64,000 nt of DNA from Diprion similis (taxonomy: Eukaryota > Arthropoda > Insecta > Hymenoptera > Diprionidae). The notes beneath the pieces were generated by a model. It searched no databases, had not been told where the DNA came from, and was given only the letters and a program-made list of their open reading frames with translations. Positions 14,180 to 28,000 of this stretch are shown piece by piece. Position numbers and translations under genes: made by a program. Location: positions 11,685,001 through 11,749,000 of the forward strand of contig NC_060114.1 of the NCBI RefSeq assembly GCF_021155765.1. The letters run 5' to 3'. Position 1 is the first letter of the stretch. Every line of letters begins with the position of its first letter.

Positions 14180-14985
14180 TGGAAAGATAAAGCGGAAGGT
14201 TTTCAGGGTCGTTTTTATACGCATAACGCCGTAGAAGAAGCGCGCCTTGTGTCGCTCGTCAATCAGCCGACGACTATATACAAATGCGTGTATAAATCCG
14301 AGTATACTAAACGCCCGAGGTGAGTACAGTTTGTTATTAGACGCCGGAGGAACAGCTGTTCTTGTTATCAGCCGTCCACTCATCCCACCCCCTTCTCCGG
14401 TTCAGCGTATATGCAGATGCCTAAATCTCGGATACACCATAATCCATCCACCGCCTGCAGGCAGCTACCGGCTATTCATCTCTCTCTTTCGCCATGCAGC
14501 TCCTGTCCCTGTAGGTATATAGACCGAATCAAAAAGCCGGTGTAATGCCTTTGTACAATGCCTACGCAGCAGCGGTGGCGGCGGCGAAGTGAAGATAAAT
14601 TCTAACCGCAAAAAGGTGGGTGAAAAAAATGAGAAAGGAAAAAAAAGAAATAAAATAAACAAATATACAAACGCGAAAGAACGTGGTTGAAATGAAACTT
14701 CGACGATGCGTTGTATTTCGGGCAGCTCCTCTACTCCCAAACCTCTCGTTACTCCGCGCAGCCTCCCTCCTTTTCCCACCCCCAAGAGGAGGAGGAGGAG
14801 GAGGTCTAGCAGCGTCGGCGCCGGGAGACGGCGGTGTGAGATAAAGAGAGAAAGAGCGAAAAAGAGAACGAGAGGCTCGGTCGAAAGCGGTTCTAGGCGG
14901 CGCGGCGGAATCTCTGTGTGCTCGTCGAACGAACGAAGCGGTGCAGTAAGCTCCGTGCGGTCGGAAGGTAACGATCGAGGTCGCG

Positions 14986-15029
14986 TTCCGTCGTCGTCGT
15001 CGTCGTCGTCGACGTCTTCGTCGTCGTAG
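14986..15029. repeat. (TCG)n trinucleotide repeat
   Basis: About twelve TCG-like triplets in CpG-rich sequence upstream of kon. The serine-rich frame it creates is not supported as a protein. Confidence 0.85.
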
Positions 15030-16006
15030 TCGAGGTTTCCATCCCCCCGTCGGAGAATCGGATCACTCCGCGAAACCGAGGAGCGGATCAGCTGGAAAAC
15101 TGGGGGTGAACCAACCCCCGGCCACGCCGCTAATGCAATAACGGAAAGGGTGGATCGATGTGGCGCCGGCTCGAGTCGGGCTCCCCCTCCCTTGCTATTC
15201 TCGTGCGCGTCCAGTGCACCGACACCCTGAGGACAACGAGGGGTCCAGTGAACTCTGGGAGGCGCTTTCGCACCCTTGACTCAACTGCACCTCAACCTTT
15301 CGAGGGCCAACCTGCGCCCACCGACGAAGACCTCGCACCGGGTTTATGAATGCGATTATCGACTGGGTGGATCTGACGTTACCTGCCGCGTGAAACTCGC
15401 GGCTTTTTAAATATCCGCTCCGGTTGGTGAACTTTCCGAGAAACATGCCGCCGAGGAAGATTTAACCGGCGAGATTGTTTACTCGCCGGAACTGTTATCG
15501 CCGACATCATTTCTGAGGATGAATTATTACTGTGATGAAGATTTCGTCGTCAGTGACTCGGCAGTTCGCGATGCACCTGTAACCGAGGGGATGAGAACGG
15601 CGGGTTCTTTCGGCGTCGGGATAACGAGGGTTGAACCTTCGATTCGGGGATCGGTTAGGTTCCTTGCCGATTCGAGGCGGCGCGATATCGAGGGGAGAAT
15701 TTCGGGCTGTTCGAAACGCGGTTTATGAGCCCCATGCCGGCATGTCGGATCGTCGTATGAGAGTTTCGGGTACACGTGAGATCAATAAGGGCTTAGCTTG
15801 GCGGGCAGCAGCGCTGGCGATTCGGTCGTAGATGGTGAGGCTCTCGTTTCTGGACAAGCACCTGTTATATCCGAATTCGTGTAACCACCCGCCGCACCAC
15901 GTGTGGCGGTGTAAAGTGTGCGGTAAAAATTCAATTACCGGCCCACAACGTGCGGTGTTTTCGGTCCTGATCAACGTCGATGAGCGGAATCTCGATGACA
16001 AATACG

Positions 16007-19000
16007 ATGCATCTTAACGACGTGCGACTGCTTCTGTTTCTAGCAGGCATCGCCTGCACACTTTTGGGATGCTGCCAAACGGATGAAAAAGGTAGCGCTT
16101 CTTGACGGCCGAGTTACACACTCGGTCTCTGATGATTTCAATGTGTCGGTTACTGTGGTAATTTGACGGGGAAAAATAGCTCGGATGTCATCTTCTCGGC
16201 TCTGCTTACTGTCATTATATGTATGTCTGTGGTATTACAGCTCGGTACAATTTTATTTCCTAAAACAACAGTAGAGGAAACACTATGTTGCTTGTGCCCG
16301 CGTTCTATTTTATAGTACGTAGGCACAATCGTTTCGGTCATTAGTTAACTCTCTATAATTGATACTTTTATACTGACCGTCTCGCACGAGATTAAATTCA
16401 GCTCCTAATTAAACGAAACGTTTCGTCTAAGCAACCGAAATGATCAACTGTAATGAACGAGCAAACGGAAAAGAAAAACATCAATTACAGTGCTGATAAG
16501 CGACACTTTACGTGTACTCAATTCCCTTTTATTTGATTGTAAAGGTCCATCAAGAATATTAGGAATGTTTTGTTTTTTTTTACTTCACATTCGTTTACAT
16601 TTCGACATTTTTTTTCTTTTGGATGTGAAAGACTTCACGAAAATTTCAGGACCATAGTGAAGTTGACTGGAATTTACTGTTTCAAGAATTTCACCCTATG
16701 CTCGAATTTGAGGTTCAATGACCTCAACGTTATAGTTCCTTGTGCCCCTTTACTTGCTTTTTCAAATCTTGTCCATGTGTATTGCTGATCTAAATCGATT
16801 CTGTGCGACACATTGCGCAGTTTTTAACCTTAACACTTCATACTCACGTACATTGAGTGTAGTCATAAATTTTAATTTATTATACTACGATAATAAAAAG
16901 CGAAAATCTTCCTTTGGAATGAATAAAACCTAACAAATATTCATAGAATTTCAGACCGCAACCTCGTGCTTCAGCTTTGAGTTCTTGGTCATATTGATCT
17001 CTTAGCTACAAAGATCGCTTTAATGTTTCAGTATCATTCTATGGAGCGAGTTACATTCACCTCCCTGTCCAGGAAGCGCGGGGCGCATCCGACGTCAGTT
17101 TCAAATTTCGAACCCATTTACCCGACGCAATGCTGCTCCTGGCTGCTGGGAAGACCGACTATTGTTTGGTGAAGCTGGTTGCCGGTCGACTGAAGGTAAT
17201 GGGATTTTTTTACGCGACCGAGATCCATCCTCTGAAACCCTCAAGGTTTTATCCAAATCAGATTATCGTCTCAAAAACGAATCTAGACGCGAGCTTTTAT
17301 CCTTTTCAGGTTCACATCAACCTTGGAGCTGGCGAAAGCGAAATAGCCAGCCCTCGAGGGCTCACCTTGAACGACCTCAGCTGGCACGAGGTGAACCTTA
17401 CGCGGAGGGAGGCTAACATCACCCTCCAGATAGACGTAATACACGCGACCCGGTCGGTCCTACCCGGCCGGTTTTTCGAACTTAACATTCACTACGGTGT
17501 CTACATTGGAGGGCAGGGCGACTTCAACGAACTATTTTTAGGTAAAATAATTGGTGATGTATTAAACTGCATTTTTCTTTCCGTCAAATCAATAATTTAT
17601 AAGTATTTTTTTTTTTTCTTGATTTAATTATCGTTATTGACTGACACGAACTCGTATAACAACGTTGAGTCTTATCCGTATCTTCGGTGCGATAAAGAGG
17701 ATCATGCTTTGATTATTATTCAAATTTTATTTTGAACTCTCTTTAACTCGTTGACTGGTACAGATTTTTCCAGTTTTCGTAACAAAACTGGTACTCGAGG
17801 TTTTTGTGGGTCATTAATTTCATTTCAGAACTTATTTTTTGAATTTGCTACCCCGTCAGAATGAAAATTGGAGTGAGTTGGGGTAAATTCTTAGTTTTAT
17901 TATGAATTTTGTCGTTATATTCAAATTCAAAATTTGGTGTACCTGTAGTGGTTTTCTGAGGTCTCTTATTCTATTGCGAAAGTTATTTTGTCAATCTGCC
18001 ATCCCCTAAGGGTGGTAAGTAATGCCCAGCATGTAAGAGACTAGTCATAAATTTACTTCACTTCTTATTCAAGTTTTAGTTGTAGATTTATGTTTATTTT
18101 TCTGTTCTTTTATTCTCTAATTTTAGATTCGGGGCTAGTAACCCAAAAAAAAATCCGAGTGGTGATTATTAGATCAACTGCATAATAATACAAATATTTC
18201 AAGTATTGCCGTCATCATTTTAGATCCTCCATTTTGCAATTCTTTAATTCTGACAACGGATTCATTACTAGCGACCTGAAAAACCCTGGAGTAAGAATTT
18301 TCAAAAGACTTATTCCATTCTTGACTTTCTGGTTCACTAATGCTGAGGCCTATCGGTATTTTAAACCGCCAGTTTGAATCTCTCACATTGAATTTTTCAA
18401 CCCTGCCTTCAAAATTAGATTCAGCGACCCCCAAAACGATAGAGTACCAATTTTCACCCAAATCCATCAAGAAATATCAGAGTTATTAAAAAATTTACAT
18501 TTATGATCGATTACCAGCCAACCGGTTAACTTTGAGACTACATTTCTCAAAACGAATCACGGCCATCAATTAAACCTTGTAAAATTCGTTTATCAGGCCA
18601 TACGGAGTACCTGAGGGGCTGCATGGCGGACATACACTACAACGGTGCGAACGTCGTGGAGTCTGCAAGGCTGAGGAAGGGTCAATCGGTGGCAACAGGC
18701 GTTGCCTGGGGTTGTTCAACTGAGTTTGACGCGAGCCGAGATACGGAGATCAGTTTTGTGGAGGACGGAGCATTCATAGCGATTCCCAAGCCGATACCTC
18801 GGACTGGTACAAGATGGGAATTGGACTTGAAAACCGTCAGCGAGAGCGGACTGCTTCTCTACAACGCCGGGCAGTCTCTTCGCGCCGACTACCTTGGAGT
18901 TGAGATATACGAGAGAAAGATACGACTGTTGATGAACACCGGAAACGGGCCAACCGAATTGATACACGGGACGACAGTGGCCGACGGAAAGTGGCACCGC

Positions 19001-22000
19001 GTCGTCGTCGAATTCGACCCGAACGTTATCGGAATCAGCGTCGATTCTTCGGCGAAAACTCTGGCATTGCCCAAGGGCAGCAGGTACCTCGATTTAGCCG
19101 GTACTTTGTACATCGGAGGAACGGAACTGAATCAGCGAGCCAAGGCTCTCGGCAAGGGGCTCAAGTCCGGAGACGTTAGTTATAAGGGGTGTATCAGAAA
19201 GATGCTACTCGACAACAAACCCCTCGGACTTCCTGACGTCAAGGTTAGCCAGGGCATCGTCATCGGCTGTGTTTGGGGATTCCCCTGCGTCGAGGCCGAG
19301 CCTTGCGTCGATGGCGCATCTTGCTCTCAGCTTGGTGTCAACTCGTTCAAGTGCTCCTGCGACCAGGCACTGTGCATTAAACCAAGCTATGCCGAGGACT
19401 ATAAGGTCAGATGATCGGCACATGTCGACGGTTATGTTCGAGGATTTCAATCGTTTCCAAATTCGTCGAGGTAGCTCATGAACCTCCCGAATGCCGTCGG
19501 CAATAACATCTAAGCCTGGGGATCGGCAAATTTTACCTAAAGATGGTTGGCGTTAAGTAAAGACAACATTCGAACACGATCTACCTTGACGGATTTGGAA
19601 ATTATTAAAAATACCGTGGTTTTTCACTTAACTTTTCAATAACGTTCAAAGACAAGCTTGAGTTGTGTTTTGTGATTGAAAGATATCTCTTTGATATTTC
19701 CTCGAAAATTTACAACTTTTTAAATAGTTTTATCGTTATATGAGTATCGATACTTGTCAGAAACTACAGCTTCTTCGTTATTTTTGCAGGTCTACTCAAG
19801 CGCAAACCTTCCAGTGGATTTAGAAATTTTATCATTGAGCCCTTTGATGGTGTCCGAGGGTGATCACGTTCTCGTAACGAGTCAGAACATAGCAATGATC
19901 TTAGATATAGCAAAATACGGAGTTGAAGAAACGGGCGTTATTTTTACCCTCGTCACACCGCCGTCGCACGGAACTCTGGCCCTCGATCTTCTCAATACCA
20001 AATCCGACCATACCTTCACCCTGCAAGAAATAAACCAAGACAAGGTAGGTCGTGAAATGGACGTAAACTTTACACTGATCTAATAGCGATTTCGGTTGAA
20101 ATGCACTGACTGCAGTAAATAGATGCGGTTCGTCACTTGCTATCGAAGTCAAGTTCAAACAAGATTAGAACGTGTAAACTGTCAATGCAGGGTTGACTGT
20201 GTCTGAAACAGAATCGTGTAGCATGTTTCTATTCGTTACACGTTTTATACCCACGATTGGAATTTGGATAAGCCTGGAAAAGTTTAGAATTTAAACGCCA
20301 CTTTGAAATTTTTTTTATTGATCTTGACATTACAAATTTATGACTGTAAAAAAAATATTTTGAACAAAAATACTGAAAATTGTTAAGTAAAGATAATTTG
20401 AAGAGCAGTGTTTGAGCAGTCTATAAACGAGGAATCATGCTTTCGATACACCCGGAGAATCGTGAAAGTTACCTGGAAAAACCTGTAATTTCACGGGAAT
20501 TTTGGCACAAGGTTTAAGTAAACATTGTGGAAATTTATCCCGTCGAAATTGACGAGAATAATCCAGGCTGACTAAAAGTTGAATGTTATCCCATTGCAAG
20601 AATTATTCACATCAATTTCTGGCAAAATTAAGCCGCGATGTAATAACAGTCGTTTTCCAGGTACAGTCTGCCGAGATGACGATTAAACCCCCCCGAACGC
20701 CTCGTCCTTCTCGTTCCTTGATCTTTTAATTTCAACGGGGTCGGTCGAATATGCTTTTCAATTAAAATAACGCGAAGCGAAAATTGCGACGCGGTATAAG
20801 TTCCTCAGGGTTCGTTAGAGGAGTTGAATATTTATGGTAAATAGAGATAATAAATATTGAAATACAGGCGCGTAATAAAAAGGGAGGAAATTAACAGGCA
20901 TTAGGAAGATGACACCGTCTACCAGCTGGCGAGGGTGTACAAGTTGTGTATTAATTATTGTATTAATTTGTTTTCCCTTTCTTCAGAGACTCGTTAACGA
21001 GTTTCGTAGTCAAATTTCTCTTCGGTACCTCACATTCGAAATTGAGATTAAGTACATTAGATCTGGGCCGTTTTCACCCTGTCATCTTCTCGAATAATAT
21101 TGTTTTATGTAGTTTAACACACCAGCGAGACCCACCAGCTATAATACGTCAGACGTTCACTCATCTACAGTAGCCAGCAGTAGCAACAGAACCGGAGGAC
21201 AAAAATAATTCGAAAAGAAGAGGCAATGCTGTCATGTGTTCTCCCAGTTTGTCATAGGGGCCTCTTGCACCCCGCGTCTATTGATAGCGAAGCGTCGTAA
21301 GGCCTATGTTTAGAGATGGTAAGGAAACGTGGCGAGAAATCCGCCTTTAGGCGCGGGCGTGCACACAGCTTATGCCTGCGTTTGAACGGCCACTTTATCC
21401 AGCAGCCGAGTTGCTCTATTTATAACACTCCAACTTTTTAAGACACATTCATACGTTTTTGCGCAGCTCCGTACATGTTCTTATATGCGTTCAAGTGTAT
21501 GGATAGATTTATGTATATGGGGCGTTCGGTGACATCTTGATCAAGATTCCAAGTCGATGTCTCAGATTGGCTTTATGGTTTTTTTTTTTTGCCAAAGTAC
21601 ATGACGAAAAATGCAATCGCAATTTTTTGCAAAATTTTTCGACTCAGCGTATCTGAAGTATAATTCGAAAACTCGAAAATAAAACCTCAGTTTACAAAAA
21701 TCTTATAAAATGTAAAATTTTTTACACCCAATAAAAGATGGAGATTTTATAATTTCAAAGGATAAATAGGAAAAAAAAATTTAAAATGGTTATTATTCGA
21801 TTGCATTTTTGACATAATAATAAACATGAAAGCTCATTATAATATGGGCCGAAAAATGTCTATTTACAGTAAAATATATGTATTATATTTGTATTTATTT
21901 GTTTATAAATTCGTATTTTATTATTTTCCTTATTTGTCTTTTGAAGTTTTGAGATCTCCAGTTTCTAATTGGTGTCAAAAATTTTTCAGATTGTAGAAAG

Positions 22001-25000
22001 TTGAAGTTTATTTCAAGTTTTTAAATTATACTTCAGATACGGTGAGTCAAAAAATTCTGAAAGAAATTACTATTGCGTTTTTTGTCATGTGGTTTCATAC
22101 AAAACATTATAAAACCAATCTGAGACATGGACTTAAAATCTCGATGGAGATGTCACGGAATGCCCCATATATAGGTATATATGGAATAGAGGCCCCTGGT
22201 AGATATTTTCAGGTACAATTTTTATAATATTTTTCCGGAATCTTTGGGTGCACGTTTTTTTTTAATAATGCAGGAGAAACTGCAAGTTCGAATCTAGTTT
22301 AATAATTTTTTATCTCACGTACTTTTGAACTCTACTTAGATATTAACTCATTTTCGCATATTAAAAAAACGTATTCATAAAACAATAATCACGGAAGAAA
22401 AACAGGATTTTTGAATGATACCCGTTTCGGTTACTCGTTAATTAACATGGCGATAGAATGCTTCAAGCTTTGAACGTCAAGTTTTCCCGGGCTGCGTGGT
22501 TTTCTAAATTAGTTTTTAATTTGTTTATTCCATGCATAAAGTTTTTCTCGTTCGGTTTACTCGAATTGCAGGCAACAACTGCCGTATCTCACGAATCACG
22601 ATATGCTAATATATCACCCTTCTTCCCCTCCGTGACGGATCTGTGAATCCCGACGGAATTCGTTCGTTATAAAACTCGTTTCACTCTCATCAGTTTTTTA
22701 CTCACAATTTTATTACTCTTTTATTCAACGCTCACGGTGATAATTACAGCCGAAAGAGTGAGTCGTTAATCAAAGGACACTCGAAAGCCTGCTTTAAATG
22801 GATAGCTGTATACATCGTCCAAAATTAAACTGTTTCGTTTTCCCCGAATAGCCGTTATCGTGTATCACTAACGACAGAGAACCAACCCTTACTCTACAAC
22901 TTTGTCTTATTTTATTTAAACGTATTTTCGTTTACTATCACTTTTCATTCTTTCTCCTCCTAGCTTTGTTAGATTGTATAATTTTCTACTCATACCGTTT
23001 ACTTCACTTATCTAATTATAACTCGCGTTTTGGTATTCTTAAAGCACCCCATTCTCAAGGGACCTCTAGTCGTTTCGCTTCGAATAAACCTAATTTCAAT
23101 TCTACTTTAATTTCTCCAAATTCTTCATGCTCCTCCTCGAAGTAACGTAGAATTTAAAAAAATCCATGCTTGTTACAGATCCAGTACATGCACGATGGCA
23201 GCGAAAACACGGAGGACAGCATGATTCTTGAGCTGAAGCTGGTTGCTGGTGCCAGCTACACTTTGCCAGGTTACTTACAGGGTCGCCTGAGATTCCCACT
23301 GCACGTAAACGTTACCCCTGTCAACGATCCTCCACTCTTGGAGATTCCTACTGCAAAAGTCCTTCGATTGGCTCAAGTAAGCTTCCTCACCGCCGCTCGA
23401 AAACCAGTACAGACGACACGTTGAAGAGACTCGAAACCAATTTGTAATTATACATGATTTTCTAATAGGGAACAAGGAAAGTACTCAACAAAGAACTAGT
23501 GTGGGCTGTAGACGCCGACACGCCACTTCAAAGCCTTGTTTACACGGTTCTTCGAGGAGACATGGATGCAGGACATGTGGAACGTTTGACTTATCCAACA
23601 AAACCGATCGACAGCTTTTCTCAGGCGGAATTGCAACAGGGACTAATCGCCTATGTTCACAGAGGAAATGGTGAGAGGAGTTGAAAATCGTTTTGAATTC
23701 AGAATGCTTCAATTATCATCTGTTCCTAGTAACTCCCATCCGTTCTTTCCTTTCAGCAAAATCGAACGCAATGCTCGGACTCCAGGTGAGCGACGGTATC
23801 GAGAGCAGTCAACCAGCTTATTTGAGAGTCTCAGCGTACCCGCTGCAAATAAAGCTTCAATATAATACAGGCTTGGTGGTGGTCCATCGGTCATTTTCTC
23901 ACGTGACACCGGCGAATCTTTCCTTCATAACAAACTCCGATGATTCCAGTATTGAAATACGATACGACATTGTTAGTCCGGCACAGTTTGGGACAATACA
24001 AAAGTTCAAGGACGTCTCCGGCTCGTGGAGCAATGTCGATCACTTCACCAGCAAGGATGTTGAGTTGGACTGGGTGCGGTATCTTCACAACGTAGGCAGC
24101 CCATCTCAGGATGAGTTTAAGTTTCAAGCAAGCGTAAGGGAAGTCAGAACTCAGCATACCTTCGACTTCAGGATCACGTTCATTGATCTGGAATTGAAAG
24201 AGGCCAAGCGACAGCCTTTAACTTTCACCAATTCTGTCGAGGTTGTTGTAGGCTCGCAGAATCTGAAATTTCAAACGAACCCCTTGACCACCCCTGTCAA
24301 TAAGATCGTATTCACCATCGAGAAATCACCAAAGTATGGAGGTCTGTTTTTGACCAAAAAAGCAGTATTAAAAGGCGATACATTCACCCAGGAAGATCTC
24401 GACGCAGGCAAACTAAGGTGTGTAGAAATTACACTTAATCCAAACCAAAACCACGTTTCAAGTCTACTTCCATGGTCAAAAATATTCCACCGTTTCAGTT
24501 TGATTCAGTTTCGTCGTCGAAAATTTTGAATGAAAAACGAATCCTGATTTCAGATACGATTAATGTCACGTTTCATTACAGATACAAACTTCTCCGGAAA
24601 TCTTTCTCCAACATCAACGATGAGATGGTGTTCAAAGTGAAGGCGCCACAGTGCGTGGAGGTCGCGTCCTCACTTGATATCAGATACAACCTGCAGAGAA
24701 ACGGAAACGGACCTGAAACGGTCGACAGATTACGGGTGAGCGAGGGGGGCAGCGTACCATTGAAGATAATGCGTTTCGACGGTAAAAATTACGGTGTTAC
24801 TTCGCTGACTTACAACATAACGGTCGCTCCTCTACATGGCTGGTTAAAGGTCGTCAACGATTCTTTTAATTCGAACCCAAGACGAAACGCTACGTATTTC
24901 ACGTCCAGCGAACTGGCCGCTGAGCATGTACACTATGTTCATGATGATACAGAGACTCCGGAGGATACTTTTGCGTATGTGGCTATTTCATCAGAGCGCG

Positions 25001-28000
25001 AGAACTTCATGTACGTCGGTAACTTTCACGTTGAAATTGCAATGAGAAATGACAACCCGCCAACACGACTCAACGCCAGAGTGTTTCACGTTGTTCTCAA
25101 CGGGGAACGAATTCTCACTAACAAAGTACTAGAGTACATTGACGCTGATCTCGATACCAAACCTTCGGACATCGTCTACTCAAGGCGAGACGCGGCAAAC
25201 GGAGGACTCTACAAAGTGACCAATCCCTCGGTACAAATATACGAATTCACGCAACAGGACGTTAACCAGCATCAAATACTTTTCAAACACCATGGCGAGG
25301 AGGCGGGAAAAGTCGAGTTAGGTGTCACCGACGGGCATTTTTACACCGCTGGAGTCCTCGAGGTCCAGGCGAGCCCACCGTACGTTAATCCTGTACCAAG
25401 CAATGGCTCGGTGGTAAAATTTAACGAATCGACGGCTCTGACTACAGCGGTGCTTCAGATTGAGACAAACGTGAATGCTAATGAGAGCGAGATAATTTAC
25501 ACTGTGATAGAGAAACCGAGACACGGTGTGCTGCTCAAACGTGATAAGGAGACGGCTACCTTCACTCAAGATGATCTGGCTCAAGGAGAAGTGATCTATA
25601 AACACCGAGGTGGCTCTTTGACCAAAGACAGCTTAAGGTTTCGCGTATCTGCAAAAAAAACTGAGGCCGAAGGCCATCTTACTGTCAAAGTTTACCCAGA
25701 GAGTTATTGGGAACCATTAATCGTCGCCAACAATCAAACGGTTCTCGTCGAAGAAGCAACGAGTGTTCTGCTGTCTAAGAAGCACCTGGAAGTTATGCAT
25801 CCAAAAATATCACCTAGTCAGATAATATATCTGGTTAAAGAAAGGCCTCGATTTGGATACCTTGAGCTCCAGTCTCCTGATCAGGAACACAGCGACGAAA
25901 CTAGGGACGATTACGTTGTCACCAGCTTTGAGCAAAGTACTATTAATGAGGGTAAACTGCACTATGTTCAGTCAGAGCCGAACCAAACTCAGGACAGCTT
26001 TACGTTCGACGTTACAAATGGGATAACGTGGCTCCGAGACCTCGCCCTCAACTTGGTTGTTATTCCTGACAAGTTGTACCTAGCAAGTGGAAACTTGAGC
26101 GTCGTCGAGGGAAAGAGCGTCGTTTTAGACGAATCAGATTTCCCAGTGATAACGGAATACTATGCGGGAAAGGTGACGGACTATAGAGTTATTGAAAAAC
26201 CAAAGCACGGTACCATAATTGATTCCACGAAAAATTCACTGGTGAAGAAGTTTCCGCAAAAACACCTTGCTGCTGGTGTCATACTGTATCGACATTCGGA
26301 TGATGAAACTCTCAACGATAGTCTTAGACTCGTCGCCATTGCCGGTGAAAAAACCAGCGAACCTTTTGAGCTCAGATTCAAAGTAATTCCCGTTAACGAC
26401 GAAATTCCGTTTCTGGTTAATAAGACCACTTTGAATGTATGGCAAGGTGGCTCCGTTTTCATAACGTCCAAGGATCTTGCTACACTGGATAATGATACTG
26501 AACCGGAAAATTTACGGTATCATATAAACAGTATCAGAAATGGATTTATTTGTCTGAAGCAGTTTAAGAAATTGGAAATTCGTAATTTTACTCAACAGCA
26601 AATCAACAACATGGAAATAATGTTCACACATACGAGTAAGTTGAAAATATTGCATTGATTAAAATTTTTCTTTAGAATATTATTACAGTTTCATGTTGAA
26701 TTACGGAATGAGCTCTTAGAAAATTTTACTTAGATAATACGTTAGAAATTTCTGCCAAAATTTAAAAGTTGTCAGAAAAATCTTGCAATGCTTCACCATC
26801 AACATTAAATAGACGATTTCTCTACTTTTCAATAACTTGTACCGAAAAATTCGTGAAGAAAAAGATAATCACTTATCGTTGAACCAAACACGAAGAATAG
26901 TTCTCATAAAATCACTTTTGAGCTTCAAAGCAATTTTTCTTATCTCTACAGACGAATCAGATGCTGAATTTATCTTCACGATTGATGATGGGGTTCATAC
27001 CACAAGTAACTATACGATGCTGGTTGTAACGCGAGAAGTCCGTCTCTCGGTGAAGAACAATAATCCACTAAACGTGTTTCCATTAACAAGGAAACCGATA
27101 TCTGCGGACCTACTTTCTATCGATAGTACAGATGGTAATCGTAAAATAAAATACATTGTCAGAAGCGGGCCTCATCTCGGGCGGATAATCATGGAAACGA
27201 GCGAGGGGATTTGGCTCGAGGTTGACAGGTTTTATCAGAGCGATTTGAATCATAGTAAAGTAATTTACGAACACACCAAACAATTCATGGATCTCTCTGC
27301 CAACGACTCCTTCGTTTTCGACGTAGAGGCACATTTTGCTAAGCCAGTACTAAATCAGGTAACCCATCTTCTTTACTCTTATGCTAATTAAAAACCAAAG
27401 AACAACTGCCATAACGGTAATTTTTAGGTTCACATATAAAAAACTTTATTTCAAAAATTGATATGCTACAAAATTTCTTATATCAATCCAACAATTTATG
27501 ATTTCAGCTCTTTCAAATTGAGATATCTGTTTCAAGCGGCGGACTTGACAGATACATATCAGCCGAAAGTGTCCGCGTCGAGGAGGGAGGTTCGGGGAAG
27601 GTGATCGTGAACGTTACCGGCATTGTTAAGTTTCTGCAGGCAAAGGCTGGACTCGAAAATCCGACGGTAGTAACCAGACTCGCCACGCATCCTAGTCACG
27701 GCCACGTTATGCTTCTACCAGACTTGAATGTGACGACGTTCACACTTCCTGAGATTGAAGGAGGAAAGGTAGCGTACTTCCATGATCACTCGGATACGAC
27801 GGAAGATCGTATTCACTTCTCTGTGTATCTGACTCCGGGCCACATTCTACTGTGTAACACGACTGTCCCAGTAATTGTAACGCCGATAAATGACGAGCCA
27901 TTCAAACTCGTAACCAACGCGCCGTTCGTCTCCGTTGTAAGAAATCAGAACCAGACAATAACCAGAGATAACTTGCTGACGACCGACCCGGACACGGACC

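Larger units (their letters stand above)
9831..16006. other. Intergenic region between NCKX (-) and kon (+), promoter-rich
   Basis: The two genes diverge from this roughly 6-kb interval, so both promoters and leaders should lie here. 9831-10200 and 10670-11000 are GC- and CpG-rich and fit an NCKX leader and promoter. 11720-12130 and 14700-15950 are also CpG-rich, with CCG and TCG runs, and may hold the kon leader. One possible leader exon ends in GGAAG followed by GTAACG at 14967, but this is weak. Open frames of up to 276 codons here are antisense to NCKX or come from GC-rich composition, and none matches a family I know. Confidence 0.5.

Noticed and set aside
15519..15831. Overlapping plus-strand frames just before the kon signal-peptide exon
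   Set aside because: The sequence is CpG-rich leader or promoter-like; the frames match nothing and are not in continuity with the kon start.
17542..17627. Read-through of kon exon 3 past its donor
   Set aside because: GTAAAA follows the LamG end, and the read-through turns into a low-complexity F/I-rich tail, while exon 4 continues the LamG fold in phase.
24472..24581. Start of a long frame at 24472 as an independent gene start
   Set aside because: That segment is kon intron 8. The exon begins at 24582, where phase and the CSPG-repeat pattern continue.
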